A stretch of 64,000 nt of DNA, from contig NZ_BKAG01000005.1 of the NCBI RefSeq assembly GCF_007992435.1, positions 158,904 through 222,903 of the forward strand, given 5' to 3'. The notes beneath the pieces are model-generated. The model did not search any database. It was not told the origin of the DNA and saw only the letters and a program-made list of their open reading frames with translations. Position 1 is the stretch's first letter. Every line of letters begins with the position of its first letter. This DNA is from Prosthecobacter gellanilyticus. Its GTDB lineage: Bacteria; Verrucomicrobiota; Verrucomicrobiia; Verrucomicrobiales; Verrucomicrobiaceae. Shown piece after piece: positions 9,259 to 19,029 of the stretch. A program made the translations under genes and the position numbers.

Positions 9259-9725
9259 GGGTTCATCCGCCAAAGCGTGAAGTTCAGGAAGGAGGCAAAA
9301 CTCACCCAGGCAAGGTAAGGTACGAAAAGCAGGCCCGCAGGCGTCGAGACACGCCAGAAGGCACGCAGCGTCAAAAGAATGGCCAGCCACATGGAGAGGA
9401 TCACGATCAGCGCCGCACCGAGTTGATGGGCACCGAAGAACACCGGCGTCCAGGCCGCATTCAGCGCCAGTTGTATGACATACAGCTTCAGCGCATGCCC
9501 CTGGCCGCCTTTGCGCCAGACAAGCCAGGCCGCTACTGCCATGCAAAGATAGAGCGCCGACCACACTGGCCCAAAGATCCAGTTCGGTGGATTCCACTCA
9601 GGTTTCGCCAGGGACGCATACCAGGCGCCAGGCATCCAAAAAGCACCCGCAGCTGGGGCGAGGGCGGTCAGAGCGATCCATCCGAGCAATCCGAAAGTTT
9701 GTTGGGAGGCTGAGCGTGTCTTCAT
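9255..9725 (-). CDS. tspO: TspO/MBR family membrane protein
   Basis: A 156-residue protein with five hydrophobic segments and the conserved TspO signatures: WYASLAKPEWNPPNWIFGPVW near the N-terminus, ALYLCMAVAAWLVW, LYVIQLALNAAWTPVFFG and [22 protein letters not shown] at the end. TspO proteins bind porphyrins and are linked to tetrapyrrole, light and stress responses in the cytoplasmic membrane. I placed the start at 9725 because the ATG there overlaps the photolyase stop (ATGA at 9722-9725); an ATG five codons upstream is the alternative. Coupling with a photolyase gene fits a photo-oxidative stress role, which is inference. Confidence 0.93.
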   Translation of the reverse strand: MKTRSASQQTFGLLGWIALTALAPAAGAFWMPGAWYASLAKPEWNPPNWIFGPVWSALYLCMAVAAWLVWRKGGQGHALKLYVIQLALNAAWTPVFFGAHQLGAALIVILSMWLAILLTLRAFWRVSTPAGLLFVPYLAWVSFASFLNFTLWRMNP

Positions 9726-11266
9726 GTGGAGGAATCGCACGCCGCCCGGAAAGAGGCTGCCTGCTTCTGGATGGCTTCCCGGTCTCCTGCGGAGAGGCGT
9801 GAAAGGTTTTTGAGCTGCATTCCCATTCGCTGGTTCCGCCGCAGCACCGGTTCATGCTGGAGCAGATAGTCCCAGTAGAGGGTGGTGAACGGACATGCAC
9901 GTGGTCCGGTGCTCTGGGCAGGATCATACCGGCAGCCCTGGCAGTAGTTGCTCATTCGCTGGATGTACTTTCCGCTCGCCACATAAGGCTTGCTGGCCAT
10001 CACGCCGCCATCCCCATACTGGGACATCCCCAGCGTATTCGGCAGCTCCACCCACTCCACGGCATCCACATAGACGGCGAGGTACCACTCGTGTACCCGG
10101 CGCGGCTGCACGCCATAGAGCAACGCAAAGAGTCCGGTCACCATCAGGCGCTGAATATGATGCGCATAGCCAAGGCGCAGCGTCTGCGTGATGACATCCC
10201 GGAGGCACTGCATGTCCGTCTCACCCGTCCAGTAAAATGCCGGCAGCTCGTGCTCTGCATGCATCGCGTTTCGCTCGAGGTAGCCCGGCATGAAATGCCA
10301 GTAGATGCCGCGCACATACTCCCGCCAGCCGAGGATCTGCCGGATGAAGCCCTCCACCGCTTCCAGAGGTGCCAAGCCATCTTTGTAAGCTTGCTCCGCT
10401 GCCGCGATGACCACACTCGGATGAAGAAGCTTCAGGTTCATCGCCGCACTGAGCCGGGAATGATACAGCCATGGCTCGCTCGTCCACATCGCATCCTGAT
10501 AGCGGCCAAACTCAGGCAGCCGGTGAGTGATGAAGTCTTGGAGCGCTTCCCGCGCCTGGACCACCGTCACCGGCCAGTCAAACTCCACCAGTGATCCCGG
10601 ATGGCCGGGGAAATGCGCGTCCACATCTGCAATCACGCTTTTTGTTAGCTCATCAGGCGTGAAGCGCCTTGGCGGTATGCGCAGCCCCGGACCTTCTTTG
10701 CCAAACGAGCCCCGGTTGTCGTGATCAAAATTCCATTGTCCACCCGCAGGCTTTCCTGCCTCCATCAGCACACCCGTGTGCTGCCGCATCTCGCGGTAAA
10801 AGAACTCCATGCGGAATTGGGTTCGCCGTTCCGCGTGGCGCTGAAACATCTCCCGTGAGCAGAGGAAGTGCCGGTCGGTCCTGGCTTCCAGCGTCACTCC
10901 CATCTCTGCTGCCACTTCCTCGATCTCTCTTCCCACGCTCCACTCACCAGCCTCCACCATGATGAGACCTTGGGGCTTTAAGCGCCGGATCGCGCTTCGA
11001 AGCTGCTCCGCGAAGGTTTCGCCACCGGGCTCGCCGAGCTGCCGGTAATCCACCGTGATGCCACGGGCGCGCAGGTCATCACGAAAGTGCCGCATCGCTG
11101 CCAGAAACACCGCGATGCGCGCCTTCGTGCTCCAGACCTTGGTCGACTCATGTTTCACCTCCGCCATCCACACCACGTCCCGGCTCGCATCCAGGCCATC
11201 GAACGCTGCCGATTCAAGATCGAGCTGATCGCCGAGGACAAGGATGAGACGTGAAACAGAGAACAT
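9722..11266 (-). CDS. iron-sulfur photolyase / cryptochrome (PhrB/CryB type)
   Basis: A 514-residue protein of the photolyase-related family that carries FAD, a lumazine-type antenna and a [4Fe-4S] cluster. The N-terminal Rossmann-like domain begins RLILVLGDQLD; the catalytic helical domain has HSRLSAAMNLKLLHP, QILGWREYVRGIYW, and HHIQRLMVTGLFALL. Four cysteines, Cys354, Cys442, Cys445 and Cys458, have exactly the spacing known for Agrobacterium PhrB (350, 438, 441, 454). It is therefore likely a (6-4) photolyase, repairing UV lesions in light, or a related photoreceptor. The start is the ATG at 11264-11266; a GTG one codon earlier is possible. It heads the operon with tspO and the DUF3253 gene. 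A 12-bp hairpin lies upstream, between it and the giant gene. Confidence 0.94.
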   Translation of the reverse strand: MFSVSRLILVLGDQLDLESAAFDGLDASRDVVWMAEVKHESTKVWSTKARIAVFLAAMRHFRDDLRARGITVDYRQLGEPGGETFAEQLRSAIRRLKPQGLIMVEAGEWSVGREIEEVAAEMGVTLEARTDRHFLCSREMFQRHAERRTQFRMEFFYREMRQHTGVLMEAGKPAGGQWNFDHDNRGSFGKEGPGLRIPPRRFTPDELTKSVIADVDAHFPGHPGSLVEFDWPVTVVQAREALQDFITHRLPEFGRYQDAMWTSEPWLYHSRLSAAMNLKLLHPSVVIAAAEQAYKDGLAPLEAVEGFIRQILGWREYVRGIYWHFMPGYLERNAMHAEHELPAFYWTGETDMQCLRDVITQTLRLGYAHHIQRLMVTGLFALLYGVQPRRVHEWYLAVYVDAVEWVELPNTLGMSQYGDGGVMASKPYVASGKYIQRMSNYCQGCRYDPAQSTGPRACPFTTLYWDYLLQHEPVLRRNQRMGMQLKNLSRLSAGDREAIQKQAASFRAACDSST

Positions 11267-11345
11267 CACAGGAAACTACCGTCTGAGCCGCTGGTATGGA
11301 TTCAACTTTCCCACCAAAGACAGGACCTGAGCGAAGCGATCCTGA

Positions 11346-11372
11346 GCAGCACAGTCTGCCAGACTGTGCTGC
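11346..11372. repeat. 12-bp-arm palindromic hairpin between two minus-strand genes
   Basis: GCAGCACAGTCT at 11346-11357 and its exact reverse complement at 11361-11372 enclose a 3-nt loop. It lies 33 bp past the stop of the giant chimera gene and 79 bp before the photolyase start. No T-run follows on either strand, so it could be a weak terminator, an mRNA-end stabiliser or a REP-like unit. In sequence it resembles other GC-rich stem units in this window only loosely. Confidence 0.6.
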
Positions 11373-11405
11373 GGCATTCCAAAAAGGCTTCCGCAATGCG
11401 CTGCC

Positions 11406-14400
11406 TTATCTCTCCACACGCAGCCTTGCGAAGCGCCTGTCCACACCTACTCCAGCTGGCACAGTGACCTTCAGTTGCTGCGTCGTGCCGTGGTCACTGA
11501 GCACCTGAGGTGCGCCGACCCCAGCCGTGCTCCAGCTTCCTGACGCGAGGGTGTCGCTCCATTCGACAATGAGCGTCACGTCCGTGGCGGTCTTGTTCCA
11601 GGTGAAGACAAACTCGATCTCGTTCGCATTCTTCGTGGCTGCCGCAGGCACCGCATCACCCTTCGTCGGATCCATGCGTGTTGCATATTCCATGACGTTC
11701 AGCACACCGTCGCCATCATTGTCACCGGTGTCACTGGCCAGGCCTGTGTTGTCAGTGGTGCCGTAGTTGGTGTAGCGCCATGTCTCAATCGGCGTCAGCT
11801 TGGTGAGCACCAGGTCATTTCCATCACCACCCGCATAGGTGATTTTGAAGGTGTGGCCATCTTCCGCAAACACTGCGCCTTCAGCGAGACCGCTGAACGT
11901 TCCGCTGATGGGGCCCGGACTCGTCTTGTTGATCAGCGTGAAGCTTCCCGCTGCCAGTCCTGGTGCCGCGATGATGTCCAGATTGCCTGCAACGGCCACC
12001 GTGCCACCTACCGTGAACTGGTCATAACCCGTGCCCGCTGTCGCACCATTCAAACGATGGCGCAGCGTGGCGCTTGGGGTCTGCGTGAGGTTTGAGGTCG
12101 TGCTCGGCGCGCCTTGAGGTGACAGCACGGCGGTGTTGTTCGTCGTGACATGACTCATCAGGCTGCCGCTGAGGACAAAGGTGCCCGCATTGATCGTGGT
12201 GGCTCCCACATAGGTGTTCGTTCCGCCGAGGCTCATGGTCCCGCTGCCAGCCTTGATGATGACGTTGTTGCCCTCGCCGGTGTTGGTGATCGGACCGCTG
12301 AGCGCGAGGTCGGTGTCAGCCGAACCATCATTGACGGTGAAGGTGCTGTTGTTCTGCCGGAGCGAGATCCGGCCACTGACGTTGCTGGTGGTCGTGGCGG
12401 CCGCGCTGGTGACGATGGTGGTGCCGCCGCCGAAGAAGTGGAACATGTTCGCGGCGTTCCCGCTCACCGCCTGCAGGGTGCCGCCGCTCATGTTGATGGT
12501 CACCGTGGCAAGTGTGAGGTTGTTCGCGCTCACATGATCCAGCGTGCCGCCGTTGACATTCAGCGTGTTCACCTTGGTCCCCGCGGTATAACCAAAACTA
12601 TCCACTGCGTTGCTGCGGATCGTCGCACCTGCATTGATGGTGACGACGCCCCGCACGCTGCCGTTGCCGCCGCCGCCGTTGAGCTGCAGTGTGCCAGCAT
12701 TGACGATCGTCGGTCCGGCGAAGCTGTTCACCGCGTTGAAGATCACGCTGCCATTGTCCTGCGTGTAGCTGCCGCTGCCAGTCATGGCTGCAAGGGTGAG
12801 AGTGGCCGAGGTGTCACGGTTCACGATGATCGATCCATTGTTGGTCCACGTGCCTGCGCTGAGAGATCCCGTGGCGCCTCCACTGCCCAGCTGCACAGTG
12901 CCCGCCATCACCGCGTTGGTACCGGTAAAGGTGCTGTTCGCCGTGATCAGCATGGTGCCCGCTCCGCTCTTCACAAAGTTGCTGACACCTGGATAATCGC
13001 CGCTGCCATCCGCAAAGCCTGTGCTCACCGTGAGGTCCACGGCAGTGCTCGCCGTGGCATCTGCCACGGTGATCGTGGTCGTGCCAGCGCCGCGCAGGTG
13101 GTTGAGCTTGCTGTTGCTGCTGCTGATCGTGCTCGCCGCGGTTCCGCCGACGGTGATGTCGCCGAGCATCTGGTAACCCTGATACTGGCCCGTATCGCTG
13201 GCATTCTGCGTCAGCACGCCACCATTCAAAGTGACATGGCCGATGACGTTGAAGCGCGAGGACTGCATGGTGCCGCCATTCACGACAATGCGCGGCAGGC
13301 TGCTGGCGCTGCCGCCGGCCCCGATGAAGATGTTGTTGCTGGTCCAGTCCATCGTGGCGCCGCTGTTGATGGTGATCGTGCGCGAGCCGCTGTTGTTGCC
13401 CAGATTGCCGCGTGGCGCGCCGGTGCCGACCAGGCCGTTCGCACGCAGGATGCCGGCTTGCACGATGATGTCGCCCCCGAAGGTATTGCCGAGATTGCTC
13501 AAGAGCAGCGCCCCTGGACCGGTCTTCTCCAGGCTGCTGTCCGCACCGCTCACGACACCGCTCAGGGTGCCAAGGGTGGAGACCGTGGGCACCTCGACCC
13601 GCGCATGAGACACCAGACTGACCGTGCCGGAGGCCACCGCATTGTTGTCAAAGCGCAACGCGCCAAAGGGCACCGCCGTCGTGGCATTCGTGCCACCGAA
13701 ACCGGAGATCGAAAGAGCATTGGCAATGTTGATGCCACCTGCGATCCACAGCGTGCCGCCTGCTCTCACGGCCGCGGAGCCCGTGCCCAGCGCGCTGGCA
13801 TCATTCACGACCAGCAAACCTTCATTGACGTGCGTGCCGCCAGTATAGGCATTCGTGACTGTGCCAGTGCCTGTGTTACCACCGATGGCAACACGGCCTG
13901 GTCCGCTCTTCACCAGGACGAGCGGTGTCGCGCCATTGTCTTCAATCCGCACGCGGATGCGCATGTCGGTAAACGTCTCTGGATTGTGTGGTGTGTGAAT
14001 GAAGAGCTCGCCGCTGGTCATGCCCGTGGTCAGCTTGCCACCAGCGCCTGCGCTGGTCTGCATCCAGAAGCTGGCATTGCGCAGCATGAGACCACCGCTG
14101 CCGATCACCAGCTTCGCGCCATTGTTCAGAAGGATGTCGTTCTGCTCGATGATCGAGTTCACTGTCAGCAGCGGCACCGTGCTGCCATCCACGGTCTGGT
14201 TGCTGTTCACCAGGAAGTTGTCCGTGCTCGTCGCCGTGTTGAAGGCCTGGTTATTCAAGGTGCCGCCCGCGGCAGCGCTGGCCTTGCCTGGCGTGGACGC
14301 CGCGAGGCCGTTCGCCGTCAGCGTGGCAAACGAATTGCTGAGGCTGGCCCCGTTGCCCGAACCCGCGACGGCCCAGCCACCGAGGATGCCATTCGTGTTC

Positions 14401-17400
14401 GCCGCCGCGAGACTATTGATATTCGTGATCGTCACGCGACCGAGGTCACCCGTGCCGCCCAGCGTGCCAAAAGCACTGCGCGCCTCCAGTGTGGCACCCG
14501 TGGCACGCGTGAGATTCGTGATGGCCAGCGTGTCTCCCGCGGCACCACCTTGCGGTGCCGCCGCGAGGCTGTTACCACCCAAGCCGAGCGTCAGGTTCGT
14601 CACTGTCGCCGTCTGGTCGCCATTGGCATTGCTGCGATACATGATGCCGCCACCATTGAGCGTGACAGCCTGGGATCCTAGTGGTGTGGCCGTGCCTGAG
14701 GTGAGCTGCAACATGCCGCCGCGGAACAAACCGCTGTCGTAGGGATAGGCCGTCGTGGCTGGAAGACGCACACCCGAGCCATTGACCGTCACGCCGGCCG
14801 TGCTGCTGCTGAGGTTGCTGCCGTTGAGATTCACCACACCGCTGTTGATCGTGGTCGTGCCCGTGTGAGTTGGTGACGTGTTCAGCGTCAGCATGCCGGT
14901 GTAGAGATTGCCCGTCGTAGCATCCACACCCAGAGCGCCAAAGCCCAGCGCCCCACCCGTCAGCGTGCTGCTGATCGTGATGCTGTCGCCATTGCCCGCA
15001 CGGATGCTGCCGCTGGCCAAACTGCCACCGGTGAGGCTGAAATTGCCCGTGGTCGCATCGATGTTCAGCACACCCGTGTTCATGTTCATCGCACCCGTGA
15101 GCGTCACCGCTCCGCCGGTGTTGGTGAAGTTCAGCGTGTCATTCTGGTACCAGTAGATCGGGCCGTTCATCACGCTGGTGCCGGTGATGCCGACCGTGCT
15201 GTCCCAAGTGATGGCATTGGCAGCACTGTTGTTCACGGCGAGCGTGGTGCCCGTGCCAAAGATGCCTGGAGACACACTGACATTGTCAAAGGTCGCATTC
15301 CCTGTCACCGCGCCATCACCGCTGCTATGCACGAGGCAGAAGTAAACACTCGGCGCCATGGAGATGACATCACTGCCGATCAGCGACCAATTGGTGCCAT
15401 CCGTGGAGGTGAAGCTCTCGATGTAGGGTCCGCGTCGGCGGATCTTCACCCAGGTAGGCAGGGTCCGGGTGCCTCCGCTGTTGCTCACCGTCGTGCCGCC
15501 GGTGGTCATGCGCCGGTTGAAGAGCGCCTGGTTGCCATACGTGATGAGCGTGCTGCCATGCTTCGAGCCCGCATCCAGCGTCTCGCGCACCATCACACCC
15601 GCCTTCGCATTGGCGTTGCTGTTGGAGATGGAGCTTACCTGCGCCACCAGCTCGCCATCACCGGTCATGAGCTGATACGTCGCCGCATGCATGCTGTCGG
15701 CCGTGCCACCGATGTCCGCGCCATTGCCGCTGACGATGTAGGTGCCGTTGAAGTAGCTGGAATCACCCGCGACCGTGACCGTGCCGATGTCACCCTTCTG
15801 CCATGGTGATGGCAGCGGATCACCCGGTGGCTGCACCACCTCGTTGATCCATTGCTCGAGCACCGTCATCGCATCCTGATCCACCAGGGACTTTGCCACC
15901 GGCGGCATCTTGTGGTTGGCCGTGGCCGTGCCCATGCGGTGATGCATGATGCTGCGGTCGATGCTCTGCGGCACCAGCACCTTCGGTGTGTTTGTCAGGC
16001 CCAGCGTGCTGCCCACGAAGCCATTGACGATGCCCGTCTGCGCCAGCGTGAGCTCATAGCGCCCGTCCCAATACGCATGCACACCGCCGCCGGTCGTCTG
16101 ATGACAATGCGAGCAGTTGGAATCCAGATACGACCTCATCCTTACCTCGGCAGAAGCTGTGGTGTCAGACAGCGCCCGCATCTTCGAAAGGTTCGGAATG
16201 TCCCCCTCGGCAGGTGGCGTGTTGAAATAGCCAGCATGAGCCCAGGCACGCAGTTGGTTGTCCGTCACGGTGGATCCTGTGCCATTCAGCGCGGCAGCGA
16301 AAGCATAGTTACGATTGCTCTGCGCGGTGTTTTGACCCAGCACCAATCCTGACCCTGGGCGATGGCACTGCAAGCAGTCCGCCTTGCCTGGATAAAACCA
16401 CGTCTGGGTGCGCTGCAGGTTCAAATGAAAGCGCGTGGTGGTGGCTGTGCCCGTCGTGTTGGAGGTCGTGGCCATACCCAGGTAAATCGTGGAGGGCATC
16501 GTCTGTGTGCGGCGGCCGTATTCCTTCCAGGTCGTGCCATTGTCCGACCAGTAGTGAATGAAGGTGTTTCCCTCACGTTTCAGGCGTAACCAAGTGTTCG
16601 GAAAGCTGACCCGCGGATGCGGAAGCTGCGGATACGTCGCCGCGCTGGCTCCGCCCACGGTGGCACGATACTGCAGCTCATGCCCGCCGTTGTTGTTGTT
16701 GCGCGCCGCATTGTTGGGGAAGACCATGGCATACACATGGGGAGAGTCCGCATCCAGCGTGCTGCGCGCCATGATGCCCGCCTTCGTGTAGCCCGCCGCG
16801 GCGCTGAGAGATTCGATGCGCACCTTGGCATCGAAGTCACCCGTCTTCTGCCCATGCAGGAAGCGGAAGTTGTCGCTGTTGTTCCAGATGTCACCGCTGC
16901 GCACGGTCACTTCATATCCCGTACCGATGTTCGTCGTCGCTGTGTCAAAGACCTGCGCACCAATATCCGTCGAGGTGAGGCTCAAGCCCATCTCAGAAGT
17001 GCCGTTGATGGTGATGTCCTGCGTCTCGCTGCCGTTCACGATGTCGGCATCCGTGCCATCCGCGCGCCATTTGTAAGTCACGCCATACACGCCGCCCTGG
17101 TCGTCACGCACCAGCACGCGGGTTTCCAGTCGCTTGCGAGTGGCCGGGTTGTTGTCATCGACCGGCAGCTCGAAGTGCTTCAGCCACACGCTGCCCTGCG
17201 GGAAGCTGTAGTTGCCCGTGGCGGCGTAACTAATTGTTTGTCCAGTAGGAATGGCAAACCAGCGGCTCTTGTGCGCGTTGTCACTCCAGAGCGGCGTGTT
17301 CACATCATAGGGGATGAAGCTGCTGGAAGGGGTGATGTTCGGCACATCGCTGAACAAACCCGTGGCGGAGAGTGTGGCGGGCATGGTGGGCGCGGGCGCG

Positions 17401-18794
17401 CCGCCGCGCTGCAGCTTGTAGATCTGCGCGGAGGTGGTGCCGAGCTGGCAGATGTAGAACTCATTGTCATTGTCCGTGCCGAAGTAGGAGATGCCGCGGT
17501 AGTCGCTGCCGCTGTTCACGCCATTGCCCTCCGGCACCGTGCAGAGGAAGACCTTGCTCTTCGGCGTGGTCGACTCGTCGAGATACCACATGTTGCCGCT
17601 CACGTTGTCGCCAAAGATGTACTTGCCGCCCAGATCACTGCCAAACTCACCCGCGCGGTAGATGCGCCCGCCGATGACCGCCGTGCCATCACTGCGGCCG
17701 TAATCAATGATCGGCCGCTTGTTCACGCCGATGTAGGGCTGCGTGAGATCGCCGTTCAGACCTTCGATCCGGTTCCACTGGAAGTTCAGGGCGCTTTCTC
17801 CCGGATCCACCACACTGACTTCCTCCCTTGTGCCCTCGCCCACATCACCGATGAAGGCACGGCCGCTGGGCACGTCATAGGTCATTGAGTGCGGACTGCG
17901 CAGGCCCAGGCAGAAGATCTCCTCCATCGCCCCCGCCGTGCCGACAAAGGGGTTGTCGTTGGGAATATAATAGTTCGCCGTGCTGCTGCCCGCAGGCGTC
18001 ACCGGTTGTTTCGGGATCGGATGACTCACGCTGCCACCCGTCATGTTCACGTCGATGCGGATGATGCTGCTGCGGAAGTTGTTGGTGATCTGCTGCGTGT
18101 TTCCGCCGTTCACATCATCCCCAAACGTCATGTGCAGGAACCCCGTGGCCGGGTGGAAATACATGCCGCCGCCTGCATGCCAGAAATTGTTGGAAATCAG
18201 GTCGATCATCACCTGCTCGGACCCCGGATCGATCTGCCCCGTGCCATGATTATAAGTGAAGCGCGCCAGACGGTCCTTGTGCGTCGTGCCATTCGTCGGC
18301 CGTGTGGTGGGACTTCCGACCACCGTCCCCGGTGTGACCCACATGTAGTAAATGTAGATGTATCCGTTTGTGGCGAAGTCCGGATGAAAGGCGATGTTCA
18401 TCAGCCCCGCATCATCCCAGCCCTGGCACTGGTTCGAGATGTCGAGAATCTGTGTCTTGTGCGTGTTGTTCAGTTCCGTAGCCGTGAAAGGCGCCGCCGC
18501 ATTCGAGAGCGATGGCCGTGGCACCACGTGGATGCGCCCCTCACGCTCCCACACCACCAGCTTGCGCGCATTGGCAGGCTGCCCGGGCAGCTCCTGCACC
18601 CCCATGATGTTTTGGAAAGTCAGGTTCGGAAACGCAGGCACCGCAGACCACGAGCCGGAGAAGGCCGGCAGATTCGTCGGCAGGGTGCCGCCATTGTACG
18701 CCGTGAAGTTAGGCCGCGTGGCGATGCCGTAGTCCTGGGCAGGGGAGAGCACGGGAAGGAGGGCAAGGGCGAGCAGGCTGCGGAGAGTGCGCAT
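11406..18794 (-). CDS. giant exported chimera: glucose/sorbosone dehydrogenase-like propeller, dihaem cytochrome (SO2930 type), autotransporter-associated beta-strand repeats
   Basis: A 2462-residue protein starting MRTLRSLLALALLPVLSPAQ, a Sec signal. Residues about 30-480 resemble PQQ-type glucose/sorbosone dehydrogenases (AGGGMYFHPATGFLHMTFGDD, LRSPHSMTYD, FIGDVGEG). Then comes the region I know from SO2930-family dihaem proteins (PYDVNTPLWSDNAHKSRWFA, QGSVWLKHFE), interrupted by a concanavalin-like module (AGIMARSTLDADSPHVY) and resumed with two haem-c sites, CLQCH at 807-811 and CSHCH at 894-898. A second concanavalin-like module (AGVMVRETLDAGSKHG) follows. Residues about 1180-2330 are a long series of autotransporter-associated beta-strand repeats, expected to fold as a beta-helix (GSGTMSLGGTNTYVGATTINAGT and similar). 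A DxDxDG-type site (GDNDGDGVLNVMEYA, about 2355) lies near the end. No C-terminal beta-barrel is seen, so it is not a classical autotransporter. Probably a periplasmic or surface oxidoreductase; substrate unknown. Confidence 0.87.
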   Translation of the reverse strand: MRTLRSLLALALLPVLSPAQDYGIATRPNFTAYNGGTLPTNLPAFSGSWSAVPAFPNLTFQNIMGVQELPGQPANARKLVVWEREGRIHVVPRPSLSNAAAPFTATELNNTHKTQILDISNQCQGWDDAGLMNIAFHPDFATNGYIYIYYMWVTPGTVVGSPTTRPTNGTTHKDRLARFTYNHGTGQIDPGSEQVMIDLISNNFWHAGGGMYFHPATGFLHMTFGDDVNGGNTQQITNNFRSSIIRIDVNMTGGSVSHPIPKQPVTPAGSSTANYYIPNDNPFVGTAGAMEEIFCLGLRSPHSMTYDVPSGRAFIGDVGEGTREEVSVVDPGESALNFQWNRIEGLNGDLTQPYIGVNKRPIIDYGRSDGTAVIGGRIYRAGEFGSDLGGKYIFGDNVSGNMWYLDESTTPKSKVFLCTVPEGNGVNSGSDYRGISYFGTDNDNEFYICQLGTTSAQIYKLQRGGAPAPTMPATLSATGLFSDVPNITPSSSFIPYDVNTPLWSDNAHKSRWFAIPTGQTISYAATGNYSFPQGSVWLKHFELPVDDNNPATRKRLETRVLVRDDQGGVYGVTYKWRADGTDADIVNGSETQDITINGTSEMGLSLTSTDIGAQVFDTATTNIGTGYEVTVRSGDIWNNSDNFRFLHGQKTGDFDAKVRIESLSAAAGYTKAGIMARSTLDADSPHVYAMVFPNNAARNNNNGGHELQYRATVGGASAATYPQLPHPRVSFPNTWLRLKREGNTFIHYWSDNGTTWKEYGRRTQTMPSTIYLGMATTSNTTGTATTTRFHLNLQRTQTWFYPGKADCLQCHRPGSGLVLGQNTAQSNRNYAFAAALNGTGSTVTDNQLRAWAHAGYFNTPPAEGDIPNLSKMRALSDTTASAEVRMRSYLDSNCSHCHQTTGGGVHAYWDGRYELTLAQTGIVNGFVGSTLGLTNTPKVLVPQSIDRSIMHHRMGTATANHKMPPVAKSLVDQDAMTVLEQWINEVVQPPGDPLPSPWQKGDIGTVTVAGDSSYFNGTYIVSGNGADIGGTADSMHAATYQLMTGDGELVAQVSSISNSNANAKAGVMVRETLDAGSKHGSTLITYGNQALFNRRMTTGGTTVSNSGGTRTLPTWVKIRRRGPYIESFTSTDGTNWSLIGSDVISMAPSVYFCLVHSSGDGAVTGNATFDNVSVSPGIFGTGTTLAVNNSAANAITWDSTVGITGTSVMNGPIYWYQNDTLNFTNTGGAVTLTGAMNMNTGVLNIDATTGNFSLTGGSLASGSIRAGNGDSITISSTLTGGALGFGALGVDATTGNLYTGMLTLNTSPTHTGTTTINSGVVNLNGSNLSSSTAGVTVNGSGVRLPATTAYPYDSGLFRGGMLQLTSGTATPLGSQAVTLNGGGIMYRSNANGDQTATVTNLTLGLGGNSLAAAPQGGAAGDTLAITNLTRATGATLEARSAFGTLGGTGDLGRVTITNINSLAAANTNGILGGWAVAGSGNGASLSNSFATLTANGLAASTPGKASAAAGGTLNNQAFNTATSTDNFLVNSNQTVDGSTVPLLTVNSIIEQNDILLNNGAKLVIGSGGLMLRNASFWMQTSAGAGGKLTTGMTSGELFIHTPHNPETFTDMRIRVRIEDNGATPLVLVKSGPGRVAIGGNTGTGTVTNAYTGGTHVNEGLLVVNDASALGTGSAAVRAGGTLWIAGGINIANALSISGFGGTNATTAVPFGALRFDNNAVASGTVSLVSHARVEVPTVSTLGTLSGVVSGADSSLEKTGPGALLLSNLGNTFGGDIIVQAGILRANGLVGTGAPRGNLGNNSGSRTITINSGATMDWTSNNIFIGAGGSASSLPRIVVNGGTMQSSRFNVIGHVTLNGGVLTQNASDTGQYQGYQMLGDITVGGTAASTISSSNSKLNHLRGAGTTTITVADATASTAVDLTVSTGFADGSGDYPGVSNFVKSGAGTMLITANSTFTGTNAVMAGTVQLGSGGATGSLSAGTWTNNGSIIVNRDTSATLTLAAMTGSGSYTQDNGSVIFNAVNSFAGPTIVNAGTLQLNGGGGNGSVRGVVTINAGATIRSNAVDSFGYTAGTKVNTLNVNGGTLDHVSANNLTLATVTINMSGGTLQAVSGNAANMFHFFGGGTTIVTSAAATTTSNVSGRISLRQNNSTFTVNDGSADTDLALSGPITNTGEGNNVIIKAGSGTMSLGGTNTYVGATTINAGTFVLSGSLMSHVTTNNTAVLSPQGAPSTTSNLTQTPSATLRHRLNGATAGTGYDQFTVGGTVAVAGNLDIIAAPGLAAGSFTLINKTSPGPISGTFSGLAEGAVFAEDGHTFKITYAGGDGNDLVLTKLTPIETWRYTNYGTTDNTGLASDTGDNDGDGVLNVMEYATRMDPTKGDAVPAAATKNANEIEFVFTWNKTATDVTLIVEWSDTLASGSWSTAGVGAPQVLSDHGTTQQLKVTVPAGVGVDRRFARLRVER

Positions 18795-18836
18795 GACGTT
18801 CGGTCGGGAAAGCTGACGGGGTGATGAAAGGGGAAA

Positions 18837-18910
18837 CCGGATGCCTGTTCGGGGTAGACCAGGCATCCGGACTTGCGACCGGGAGCAAGGGAATCAGAGA
18901 AACCCTTGCT
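18837..18910 (-). promoter_or_regulatory. two successive leader stem-loops upstream of the giant chimera gene
   Basis: A perfect 11-bp stem (CCGGATGCCTG at 18837-18847 with CAGGCATCCGG at 18860-18870, 12-nt loop) and an 8-bp stem (AGCAAGGG at 18884-18891 with CCCTTGCT at 18903-18910) lie 43-116 nt upstream of the chimera ATG. They are probably in its 5' untranslated leader. They do not match a riboswitch class I can name. Structure is seen; a regulatory role is inferred. Confidence 0.45.
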
Positions 18911-19029
18911 GCCCTACAGCAGCCGCAAGAAAGCGAGACGGGAAATCGAGCCAACAACCTCGGGTGAGGTCATTGGGCGGAGGTTTTTCCAATATTGTGG
19001 AATCCAGGACAACCCTTTCGACAGGCTCG

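Noticed and set aside
9013..9597. 194-codon minus-strand version of the DUF3253 gene
   Set aside because: The upstream 113 codons overlap tspO out of frame; the ATGA overlap at 9255-9258 gives a clean 81-residue start.
11346..11372. Considered as a firm intrinsic terminator
   Set aside because: No T-run on either side, so kept only as a hairpin repeat.
12150..14681. 843-codon open frame antisense to the beta-strand repeat region of the giant chimera
   Set aside because: Length comes from the repetitive, Gly/Thr/Asn-rich codon pattern of the sense gene, which has few stops in this antisense frame. The product is Arg/Ala/His-rich without any domain.
18837..18910. Considered as a known riboswitch or T-box
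   Set aside because: No conserved core of any class I know (no specifier or T-box sequence, no multi-branched core); two simple stem-loops only.
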